Shown one piece after another: positions 18,148 to 26,395 of a DNA stretch of 64,000 nucleotides. The stretch comes from Pictodentalium vernedei (taxonomy: Eukaryota; Mollusca; Scaphopoda; Dentaliida; Dentaliidae). The notes beneath the pieces were generated by a model, which was not told the DNA's origin, ran no database searches, and was given only the letters and a program-made list of their open reading frames with translations. The DNA lies in the NCBI GenBank assembly GCA_031216915.1, contig CM062294.1, positions 33,929,128 to 33,993,127 of the forward strand, written 5' to 3'. How positions within the stretch are numbered: position 1 is the stretch's first letter; each line of letters begins with the position of its first letter. Both the position numbers and the translations under genes were made by a program.

Positions 18148-18248
18148 AGGGAGGGAACTGTTTTTTGTCTTTTTATATAACAAAGACTTGATTGTGTACA
18201 TGAGAAGATCTCTTTCTAATAGTGTGGTTGGCCCTGAAAAGGGCCGTT
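18148..18248 (+). repeat. Internal copy of the inner TIR segment
   Basis: About 100 bp match 1468-1566 of the left TIR in the same orientation, including the U7-type element and the stem-loop. It supplies the 3' end of the minus-strand gene at 18261. The hairpin-bearing outer TIR is absent here. Confidence 0.9.
18209..18245 (-). terminator. Canonical histone mRNA 3' stem-loop plus downstream element, right inner gene
   Basis: The minus strand reads GGCCCT-TTTC-AGGGCC (18245-18230), matching the metazoan histone consensus GGYYCUUUUCAGRRCC at every position. It is preceded by AAAAC and followed by AACCA, then after 12 nt by AGAAAGAGA (18217-18209), the purine-rich U7-binding type. It starts 16 nt beyond the stop codon of the gene at 18261-18647. 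Of the four copies this is the closest match to consensus. Confidence 0.88.
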
Positions 18249-18260
18249 TTAAAAACATCT

Positions 18261-18647
18261 TCAGTTCCGTAGAGAGCTATGTGTTGAAGCCATCTCTGCT
18301 TCGGTGAAGAATTCACCTTCCCACACGTCTATGGTTGTTGCTAGCATCTCTTCTTCTGTAAAGCAATCTTGCTCCCATGTGTAGCTTTTCCCCACAAGAG
18401 CTTCCTCCTGCAAATGTACGGGGAGATCAAACCAGTGTTTAGGTCGATTCTTGTACTGGATCTCCCCGAACGGACGTGTGGCGGCTTTGACGAAAGGGTG
18501 GTCTTCAATCTTCTTCAGTTGTTCTTCCATCGAAAGTGTTGCCGACCACCACTTTCTCAAAGCCAAGGCGAATTCTTCATCGGCTCTCTGTTTCTTGGTT
18601 CTCTCATAACTCTCTACGGAACTGTAATTGATCTTCGTTGGCTCCAT
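18261..18647 (-). CDS. Unrecognised 128-residue protein, right inward terminal gene
   Basis: I do not recognise this protein. The start is the ATG at 18647; the frame is open to 18668 without another ATG. Residues about 15-55 are charged and helical (ADEEFALALRKWWSATLS), and the C-terminal part is acidic with a short repeat (FTEEEMLA and FTEAEMAS). No membrane segment, no clear histone fold. It is paired divergently with the gene at 18983 across a palindromic E2F-type promoter and ends in a consensus histone stem-loop. Confidence 0.68.
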   Translation of the reverse strand: MEPTKINYSSVESYERTKKQRADEEFALALRKWWSATLSMEEQLKKIEDHPFVKAATRPFGEIQYKNRPKHWFDLPVHLQEEALVGKSYTWEQDCFTEEEMLATTIDVWEGEFFTEAEMASTHSSLRN

Positions 18648-18723
18648 GTCTTTTTTCCTCTCTGTCAAATATGATTTCTTGAGTCAGATGATGAAATGTA
18701 TCCAAATCCTCAACTCACCTTCT

Positions 18724-18921
18724 TTTTATAGACAATGCGAGGATCGGAAATGCACTGGAGAACGCTCACGCGACATTTTTGATCGAGTGCGGGAAAATAT
18801 TGTTGACATCGGACGGCTGTGATAGTAAACGTCTGTTATCAACAATATTTTCCCGCACTCGATCAAAAATGTCGCGTGAGCGTTCTCCAGTGCGTTTCCG
18901 ATCCTCGCATTGTCTATAAAA
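18724..18921. promoter_or_regulatory. Palindromic bidirectional promoter with two E2F sites, right
   Basis: Arms 18724-18806 and 18839-18921 flank a 32-nt loop. E2F-type sites lie at 18789-18796 (GCGGGAAA) and 18849-18856 (TTTCCCGC), with outward TATA boxes at both edges. It is homologous to the promoter at 2167-2362: the outer flank (tctaacac.cattcc) is inverted between the two, yet the 32-nt loop is in the same orientation. Confidence 0.82.
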
Positions 18922-18982
18922 TCTAACACACATTCCAGACAATTCATTTGATAAAAAGCAATCGCCTGTTCTGCATTCAATC

Positions 18983-19471
18983 ATGGATGAATACAATATA
19001 CTAGATGATTTTAACGATTTAATTCGTATTGACAACTCATTGATAACACAGCAGAGAATACCAAACCAAAAGGATACCATACCAAATAAGAGGGTGAATA
19101 ATACTTTTTCACAAGATGAAAAAAATGAAACATTATTACAGAAAATCTTGGAGACTCTACAAGACATGAAATCATCTCACCAAAAGATTGTTCTCTCAGC
19201 TGATAAGATTACAGTTCCTATAGAATTCAAAGTGCCATCTCTTCCTTTAACAGTACCACATGAGTTGGCAGAACCGACACCTCAACCTAAGAGAAAAAGG
19301 GGACGTCAAGCACAGAATCAGTTAGTGACTACATCCACACAAACAGATACAGTAATTCAACAACCTATTCCAGAGGAAGAATCATCTGATGATATTGTTA
19401 AACCTAAAAAAAAGAAACGGGTACGATTCGATGGTCTTGGGCGATACATGAAAAATATTGCTAACTGTTGA
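18983..19471 (+). CDS. Unrecognised 162-residue protein, right outward terminal gene
   Basis: Not recognised. The ATG at 18983 lies about 65 nt after the outward TATA box. Residues 1-20 are acidic; about 45-68 could form a short coiled coil (LLQKILETLQDM); there is a PKRKRGR basic cluster near 93-99 and a C-terminal KKKKRVRFDGLGRY motif. This looks like a nuclear, DNA- or chromatin-associated protein. The 3' end is a histone-type stem-loop in the right TIR. No clear similarity to the left outer protein is visible although their promoters are homologous. Confidence 0.7.
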   Translation: MDEYNILDDFNDLIRIDNSLITQQRIPNQKDTIPNKRVNNTFSQDEKNETLLQKILETLQDMKSSHQKIVLSADKITVPIEFKVPSLPLTVPHELAEPTPQPKRKRGRQAQNQLVTTSTQTDTVIQQPIPEEESSDDIVKPKKKKRVRFDGLGRYMKNIANC

Positions 19472-19499
19472 GTGACTTGCACTTCATCAAAACTAAAAC

Positions 19500-19536
19500 A
19501 GCCCTTCTAAGGGCTACCCACACTATTAGAAAGAGA
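19500..19536 (+). terminator. Histone-type mRNA 3' stem-loop plus downstream element, right outer gene
   Basis: AGCCCT-TCTA-AGGGCT (19500-19515), preceded by AAAAC and followed by ACCCA (19516-19520), then AGAAAGAGA (19528-19536) 12 nt after the stem. The loop fits UYUN; the basal pair is A-U. It begins 28 nt after the stop of the gene at 18983. Confidence 0.78.
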
Positions 19537-19661
19537 TCTTCTCATGTACACAATCAAGTCTTTGTTATATAAAAAGACAAAAAACCAGTTCCCTTATCCT
19601 CCAGTGAAAAAAACTTATAAGCCAGAAATGTACTATAGGATCTGGTCATAAAGCATGATGC

Positions 19662-19965
19662 GGAGCCACTATAGACCCAAGCATTTTTAACACTGAGTTT
19701 TCCATAGGGTCCATTGCCTTAGTGTTAAATTGTGTAACTTATAGACCCAAGAATTTATAGTTGTGTAACTTATAGACCCAAGAACTTATAGACCCAACAT
19801 GTATGCACTGTGCCACCAGTGCATACATGTTGGGTCTATAAGTTCTTGGGTCTATAAGTTACACAACTATAAATTCTTGGGTCTATAAGTTACACAATTT
19901 AACACTAAGGCAATGGACCCTATGGAAAACTCAGTGTTAAAAATGCTTGGGTCTATAGTGGCTCC
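19662..19965. repeat. 149-bp perfect hairpin inside the right TIR
   Basis: Mirror of 1102-1405 with loop TGCCAC, the complement of the left loop, as expected for inverted copies. Confidence 0.95.
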
Positions 19966-19987
19966 CCTAACTACTCCCCCCCCCCCC

Positions 19988-20729
19988 AGTATACCCATGC
20001 GTAAAATATTTTCAAACACGTTTTCCCAACCCAATGTAACGTGCTCTGAATTGGCCGTTTATGTGCAATGACATGTTTTTTTACACACCTTGGCGCTTTT
20101 CCAAAAACTAATAAATAAAAAGTAACTAGTGAAAAAAATATTTCAATTTCAATTTAACCCAAATGCCTGTAGATTTTAGACCCTTATAATTGTAAATTCC
20201 CACCATGGAAAGTTCATCGTGCATTCAATGCCTCGAAAGCACTCGGATGACATTTCAGCGCTATCAGACAAACTGACTGTAATAAAAAATAACTGAATGG
20301 TCGCGGTCAAACAACCCAGTGATGCGTTTTCTAGTGGAATACTCGCAAATGCTGTGCAAAAGGTAAGATAAGGTAAGATTTATTCAGCAAATACACCAGA
20401 ACAAAGGCAGATTGCTATGTACACACAAAATCAACATAAAAAGAATAACACACTAATTCCATATGACATACGTGAATTGCGTATCCTCTTTTTAACACCC
20501 TTTAAGTGCTGCCTATTCCATTTGACAAACTGAATTGCTTATCCTCGTTTTTACTCCCTTTAAGTACTGCATTTTCCCAAAAGATTTACCGGCAAAGCGT
20601 AATCAAATTGAGGGAAAACAAAATTCACATTGTTAAATATCGTATATGATCTGCTTCCCGAATTCATGGCACCAAAATGTCTGCCACGAAGAAGAAAATG
20701 TGTTTTTAGTAACTGATATTCTAAGTAAT
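19988..20729. other. Right flank of the Polinton, no feature recognised
   Basis: Moderately AT-rich sequence with no credible ORF. A 'gtaagataaggtaagatttattcagcaaatacac'-style stretch at about 20362 may be the start of an unidentified repeat. Otherwise nothing is seen. Confidence 0.5.
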
Positions 20730-20865
20730 TGGAATCCCACCTGCGGCAACCGCGTTGTGTCCTTTTGCAAGACACTTTATCGCCCATTGTCCACGGTGGC
20801 ATGGCGGCGTTGTATACTAAGGCGTACCTACGTAAATAGTGCACTTGTCTTGAACCAATACTAAC

Positions 20866-21328
20866 CCTACACGCTAAAAACTAAAGTGTTGAAAACTACA
20901 CTTGAAGTGCTGTATTTAACACTTACTAAGTGCTGAACTAGCACTTTGTTCAAGCGTAGATATCCCACAACTTGACAGGTGTTGACAATAATATCACTTG
21001 ACAAGTGTAATGTCGCGACACTTAAAAGGAAACAATGCAGATGACGCGGATCAGGCTCGAACTCTCGAGCCTGATCCGCTTCATCTGCGTTGTGTCCTTT
21101 TAATTATGTACCCACCAAGCGCAAATCAAATTATGGACGATTCTGGAAGAATCACCAATGCTAAACACATGGGAAGTGCCATCCATTCAAGTTTCAGATG
21201 TCTGACGATTGTAATGTCTAAGTGCTTAAAGCATTGCACTTTGAGTGTTAAAATCAAACCCTAAGGGTTAGAATGGGTTTAACACCTTGAAAGTGTCAGT
21301 TTTAACACTTTAGTTTCCAGTGTGTAAA
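20866..21328. mobile_element. Miniature inverted-repeat element inside a SINE
   Basis: The ends 'accctacacgctaaaaacta' and its near complement form a TIR of roughly 25-30 bp; flanking TA suggests a TA target duplication, but 3 bp is also possible. It contains an internal hairpin at about 21032-21083 (gcagatgacgcggatcaggc and complement). No ORF. Confidence 0.65.
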
Positions 21329-21451
21329 TGTGTAGGGTTAGTATGTTGTGTGGTTGACAGTTGGTCACCGTTGCTCGGTGGTTTTCTCCGGATACCGCCA
21401 CCCGTAAAACTGTCGTAGCGATGATTAGCCATTGTGTAGAAATACGTGACC

Positions 21452-21702
21452 TTAACCCTTTACCAAACGTAATGGCCAAAACCAGCCAGCGCTATTCCCC
21501 AAAATCACCAATTAATTTTCATTAATTTTTCATTTTGTGTCTCAAAAACATAGGTTATGACCAATCGTTGGAACGAGCTCGTTGAACTCGTTCCAATGAG
21601 GGGGTCATAACCTATGTTTTTGAGACAAAAATGAAAAAAATTAGTTATTCATGAATTTTTTTGGAAAGTGTCGTCTGCTTTTCATGTTAGGTAAACGGTT
21701 AA
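21452..21702. mobile_element. piggyBac-type TTAA miniature element, copy 1
   Basis: Bounded by TTAA with termini CCCTTTACC.../...GGTAAACGG and a central hairpin of about 45-50 bp per arm ('tctcaaaaacataggttatg', 'ggaacgagctcgt'). TTAA duplications with CCC-starting repeats are the piggyBac pattern. It shares its right TTAA with copy 2. Slightly diverged arms. Confidence 0.8.
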
Positions 21703-21951
21703 CCCTTTACCCAACGTAACGGCCAAAACCGGCCAGCGCTATTCTCAAAAATCGCCAATTAATTTTCATTATTTTTTTTCATTTTTTATCTCAAAAACAT
21801 AGGTTATGACCCCTCGTTGGAACGAGCTCGTCGAGCTCGTTCCAACGAGGGGTCATAACCTATGTTTTTGAGACAAAAAATGAAAAAAATTAGTTATTCA
21901 AGAATTATTTTTGCAAGTGTCGTCTGCTTTTCATGTTAGGTAAAGGGTTAA
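21699..21951. mobile_element. piggyBac-type TTAA miniature element, copy 2
   Basis: Same family as the adjacent copy but with a near-perfect central palindrome. It inserted in the TTAA of the SINE tail or of copy 1, giving two elements joined by one TTAA. Confidence 0.85.
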
Positions 21952-22076
21952 ACATCAATAAATAATAAATAAATATATCTAAGTAATGTAACTTGTCTAA
22001 TCCATAAATATACATATATAAATATATATGGTTTATATTAACCATTTATAAGACACACAGTTTTAGTGTCCTTATT

Positions 22077-22420
22077 TCGGGAGTGCGTGGCTCAGTAGGT
22101 AGAGGTGCAGGCTGCAAGCTGAGAGGCCCTCGGTTCGAATCCCACCTGCGGCAACCGCGTTGTGTCCTTGAGCAAGACACTTCATCTCCAATGCCCGCGT
22201 GGGGGCACGGTGACGCTGTGTATTGAGGCGTACTGCACGTCGATGGTGCACTTGTCTTCAACCAATGCTAACCCCGCTTGTGTGGAGTTAGTATGTTGGG
22301 GAGCTGGCCGTTGCTCGGTGGTTCTCTCCGGGTACTCCGGCTTCCTCCACCCATAAAACTGTCACGGCAATGATTAGCCATTGCGCATAAATATGTGACC
22401 TTAAACACGAATAAATAAAT
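22077..22420 (+). mobile_element. tRNA-derived SINE, nearly full length
   Basis: The head has a tRNA-like A box (tggctcagtaggtagag) and B box (ggttcgaatcc), then the body 'gttgtgtccttgagcaagac', then an AATAAA-rich tail. The flanks share an imperfect 'tgtccttat.tttc' duplication. Confidence 0.88.
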
Positions 22421-22525
22421 ATAAATATTGTCCTTTATATTTCAAACTTCAAAATGCCACAAACATTTAGTTATTTATTTATATATTTATTTATTTGAAT
22501 TTAAGGACACTTCAGGCAGCGAGGA

Positions 22526-22850
22526 GGGGGCGCGGTGGCTCAATGGTAGACTGTTGGACTTCTATGATAGAGGTCCCGAGTTCGATCCCCGTCCGGGATG
22601 ACCCGCGTTGTGTCCTTGGGCAAGGCACTTTATCCCGGTTGCCTACATGGGGGCACGATGACGCCGTGTACAAAGGCGTACTGCACGTCGATGGCGCAAA
22701 TATCTTCAACCGGTGTAACCCTGCTTGAGCGGAGTTGGAACAGATTTAGAATGTTGAGGAGCTGACAGTTGCTCGTCGATGCTCCTCCACCGTAGAACTG
22801 TCACGGTCTTGATTAGCCATTGTGCATAAGTATGTGACCAATAAATAATT
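22526..22850 (+). mobile_element. tRNA-derived SINE, different tRNA head
   Basis: A box 'tggctcaatggtagac', B box 'gagttcgatccc', then the shared body. It is flanked by an imperfect target duplication aggcagc(c)gagg (22515-22525 and 22851-22862). The different head from 22077 indicates at least two subfamilies. Confidence 0.85.
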
Positions 22851-22862
22851 AGGCAGCCGAGG

Positions 22863-23648
22863 TCACCTCGCGTCGGTTGGTTTTACGAGTAAGAGACGCG
22901 GAGTAACCGGAGAGAACCACCGAGCAACTGTTGAATAACTATTTTTTCATTTTTTTTTTGGCGTCAAAAACATAACTTGTGATTTGTGGGAAAAATAAAC
23001 TAAGCACGCCTTAAACCAGCAATGCGACCATTTGCTCAAAAACGAAAGTAGCTCAGTCGACGCGCCCTACACGAATAAACATTAGAATGGTAACCACAGT
23101 GGTTTCAATATACAGGCCTAACCAATGAGATTTGTTTTAAAATAGGTCACTTGGATGTGTAACAGTTACCACATTTTCCACCTAATCGTTGGACCTAGAT
23201 AAATACACTGCCCACGTGAGTAATGGACATTAAGGGCCTTGCCCAATTAAAAAAACAAAGCAGTTCACGCTGAGCAGATCGACCGGTACACCGCTCTTTC
23301 AGTTTGAAATTTAGTGCGCTAACCGGTTACATGGGCGATCGCGCTTCAATAAAAATTATATTAAACACTTTCACTGTTGAAGTTCTCAACAATGAACAAA
23401 TCCGGGTTTTTTTTTTCGGGGGGGGGGGGGGGGGGGTGGAGGGTAGTGGGGGAGGTGTTGCATGTTGGCAAAAGTCAAAAGTTTCGAACATTATTTTTCA
23501 GAGGAGTCGCAACCCATTTCGCCCCACCCCCCCCCCCCCCCGTCTCATTATGCATACACAATTTACACAATGCAAAGAAATCAAATATGTCAATAAACTT
23601 GTGTTATATTTTTCACTGCGCATAAAACGTCAACTCTTTGGAATTCTT
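22863..23648. other. Unassigned sequence with SINE fragment and G/C homopolymer runs
   Basis: An inverted SINE-tail fragment lies near 22880-22932. G runs at 23417-23437 and C runs at 23521-23541 sit in an otherwise unassigned stretch. ORFs here are homopolymer artefacts. No gene seen. Confidence 0.5.
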
Positions 23649-23972
23649 CAAGAGGTCTTGAGTTTGATCCCCGTCCGGGACAAACCGCGTTGTGTTCTTG
23701 GGCAAGGCACTTTATCCCGGTTGCCTACATGGGGGCATGATGACGCCGTGTACTAAGGCGTACTGCACGTCGATGGTGCACATATCCTCAACTGCTTTAA
23801 CCCTGCATGAGAGAAGCTTCAACAGTTAGAATGTTGAGGAGCTGACAGTTGCTCGTCGTTGCTCGGTCGTTTTCTCCGGGTACTCCGGCTTCCTCCACTC
23901 GTAAAACTGTCACGGTCACGATTAGCCATTGTGTAAAAGTATGTGACCCCAAACACCAATAAATAAATAATA
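23649..23972 (+). mobile_element. SINE lacking its 5' head
   Basis: Starts inside the tRNA-like part at 'gagtttgatccccgtccggg', and continues through the body and a tail of aataaataa. Closest to the copy at 22526. Confidence 0.82.
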
Positions 23973-24410
23973 ACTTTGGAATTCTTCATTTTGCAAAACA
24001 GGAGTTTAAATTAGACCGCATACGTTCACCCAGGGCGTATGATTCAAGGCCAACTTTAAAAAATCATGACTGCGAAAAATATATTTTTTACCATATGCAC
24101 ATAAGAATATCAACTCTTTGAAATTCTTCATTTTGCAAAAAAATGAGTTTAAAATAGACCGCATGCATGGCGTTTGATTCAAAGACAAGTGAAAAAAAAA
24201 CATCACGACTACGAAAAATCCAACGATAAGATTCACACTTAGTTATTTCAATGTGAGTTAACTGTAATTCATTGAACATGGCTGAGGACAGGACCAGACT
24301 GTAGAACCTTTCAGGTATTGGGGAGGGGAGGGGGCAAATGGTTCTTCGTTCTTGGGCGCTAAGTATTTTTACGCTCTTGGCCCATAGAACTACAAGAATC
24401 GATGTCTGGA
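23973..24410. other. Unassigned stretch with a short tandem duplication
   Basis: The pieces at about 23970-24080 and 24105-24220 resemble each other (caactctttg.aattcttcattttgca). No gene seen. Confidence 0.5.
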
Positions 24411-25182
24411 AGTAGTTGTGTTGGGGTTGGATGACCCTATTCTGGGGGAGCAGGGTGGGGAAGCAGGGGGGAGCAGGGTGGATGACGTCATCATAATTAA
24501 AATGTTACGTAAGGTAATTAACGTTACTTAATGATTTTTTTTTTTAATCACTTTAATAATTAATGTAATTAATGACTGTTGCATAATTAATGTAATTAAT
24601 GAGTGTAATTAGGGTTGATTATAATAATTAGTATATTAATAAATGAATTAATATTGACGTACTGGACATATGTGCATGCTATCGGTTGACTGACCCGCAA
24701 AGGTGAACACTGCGTGTCTGGGTGTCATTAAATCGATTTTTTTCTTTTCAAACGCCAACTACTGACAGATGTTGAAGCAATTAAATCTATTGTCACACTT
24801 TAACGACCGGTCATAAATATCGTTAGACTGGACATGCTATCATGTATTTAAAAATCAATGATGATCTCACTTGACAAGATGTGTCTTGGTTTTACCTGAA
24901 GACTGTGAACGACTCCATTGTGGCTATTTTTATAGGTATAATTTGATTTAATAACTTGGCGTGATTCTTACATATTAATAATGCAAGTTTATTCTTCTCG
25001 TTTTTATGGCTGTCGAAAAACTCTCATAGACCAAGATATTCTGATTTTACGCCTCACGCGATAAAGTAATTTTTTAACGGTCCGATTTCTACGTTTTGAC
25101 GGGTTCTCAAAAAAAAAAATCACAAGAGAAATCGCCATGAGACTACTGTACACGGGGGAGAGGCTATACATGGCTGTACTTT

Positions 25183-25515
25183 ATGCCCCAATACTTTGAT
25201 GAATTAACGGATCATCTGAAAACCCACCAAGAAGGTGCTTTGAACTGCCAATTTTGTGTTTCAATAGCAAATTCAACAAAAGAGAGAGGCAGTGTACATC
25301 GAACAGACGTCGATGTCAAGATGTTCCAGTGGACGTTTTGTCTGAAATCCTATACTAGGAAAGATACATTAGAAAAAAACATGGAGAAATGTCAAAACTC
25401 GACATTTAACTGCGCGATTTGCGGGTTTCAGCTGATTCAACTTAACCGTCATCGCGCCACAAGTAGCAGAGATGCACAACTCGATTGGCCGGTGGAGACG
25501 TTCCTCATCAAATAA
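25183..25515 (+). CDS. Possible zinc-finger fragment in the fold-back element
   Basis: A 110-residue ATG-started ORF with CxxC pairs (CQFC, CAIC) and scattered His, resembling degraded C2H2/C2HC fingers: FQWTFCLKSYTRKDTLEK looks like a finger with Y-x-RKD-LE spacing. The mirror copy in the other arm carries a CGA-to-TGA stop, leaving only 65 residues open. It may be a captured fragment of a host zinc-finger gene. Function unknown, and it may not be expressed. Confidence 0.4.
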   Translation: MPQYFDELTDHLKTHQEGALNCQFCVSIANSTKERGSVHRTDVDVKMFQWTFCLKSYTRKDTLEKNMEKCQNSTFNCAICGFQLIQLNRHRATSSRDAQLDWPVETFLIK

Positions 25516-26298
25516 GGGGGGTCAAACGAGGTTATGAGGAGGGGTGAAGGAGACAAGTGTGCGGTCATATGTTTAAAATTTTAATAACCTTAATTGCTAT
25601 GACGTAATCCTCTTAATAAATAGCGTATATTCATTTAATATAATATATTAATAATTTTCGTTAAATAATTCATTTTTTATTCCACACCCCTGTATCCCCT
25701 CACAGTACCTAAAACTTTCATGAACTCCCCTCCTCCAGGTCATCTAATACTAAAAAACTTTTGGAAACCGCTCTCCCCCCGCCCCCACCATAATCTTAAA
25801 AAGAGTTGCTTTGTCACAAACACACACTTTTTCAACCAATCAGACACCTCCATTATCCCACACCCTCACCGTCACACCCCCGTATCCCCTCACAGTACCT
25901 AAAACTTTCATGAACTCCCCTCCTCCAGGTCATCCAACACTTAAAAAACTTTTGGAAACCTCTCTCCTCCCTCCCCCAGCCCTCACAATAGCTAAATTAT
26001 CTCGAACCCCAGTTCAGTTCTCTAAATGTAATGGACATGTCAGGCCCCCGAATACGCCTTCCCCACAATTTTTGAGCGATCAAATTACCCCGATTAGTCT
26101 CCTCTCATAACTTACCACACTCTTAACCCGTATTTACTATGAGATTGTCCCCCTAATAAATAGCGTATATTCATTTAATATAATATATTAATAATTTTCG
26201 TTAAATAATTCATTCCACAAGACACTTGTCGAAAAAACAAAATGGCGGATTAGTTTGACAGAAATACGCGTATCGATTTATTCAGGAATGTCTGTCGG

Positions 26299-26395
26299 TT
26301 GTGTCCTTGGGCAAGACACTTCATCCCTATTGACCATGCGGGGGAATGGTGACGCTGTGCACCAAGGCGTACTGCACGTCGATGGAGCACCTGTC
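26299..26395 (+). mobile_element. SINE body fragment in the fold-back spacer
   Basis: Matches the common SINE body (ttgtgtccttgggcaagaca through cacgtcgatgg) without head or tail. It abuts the right arm directly. Confidence 0.8.

Larger units (their letters stand above)
1092..19975 (+). mobile_element. Complete Polinton/Maverick DNA transposon
   Basis: An 18.9-kb element with TIRs of 475 and 477 bp, starting AGTAGTTAGG and ending CCTAACTACT. Polintons are known for AG...CT ends, 6-bp target duplications and a gene set of protein-primed polymerase B, retroviral-type integrase, packaging ATPase, adenain-type protease and jelly-roll capsid proteins; all are present and open here. C runs flank both ends (1084-1091 and 19976-19987), so a CCCCCC target duplication is possible but cannot be separated from low complexity. 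The TIRs differ only by a 2-bp indel near 1496/19569, as far as I can see, which points to a recent and possibly active insertion. Genes face inward or rightward except 1737-2129, 3529-4221 and 18261-18647. Confidence 0.97.
19499..19975 (-). repeat. Polinton right terminal inverted repeat
   Basis: Reverse complement of 1092-1566 with a 2-bp insertion near 19569. It ends CCTAACTACT followed by 12 C bases. The inner part carries the 3' signals of the gene at 18983. Confidence 0.95.
20730..21975 (+). mobile_element. SINE interrupted by three miniature elements
   Basis: SINE body at 20730-20869 (with 'ccgcgttgtgtcc'), then an inserted element (20866-21328), SINE continues 21329-21451, then two TTAA elements (21452-21951), and the SINE tail 'acatcaataaataataaata' follows. 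The order of pieces matches intact SINE copies at 22077 and 45422, which lack the inserts. The tRNA-like head is missing or degraded. Confidence 0.8.

Noticed and set aside
18261-19471. Right terminal pair as H2A/H2B
   Set aside because: Histone-type 3' ends are present, but neither product shows H2A or H2B signatures.
22087-22150. Possible tRNA gene (A and B boxes)
   Set aside because: The tRNA-like part runs directly into a SINE body with further copies at 22526 and 45422; no acceptor-stem closure. SINE head, not a tRNA gene.
23304-23756. 150-residue plus-strand ORF
   Set aside because: Runs through a G homopolymer, a C homopolymer and a SINE; no conserved feature.
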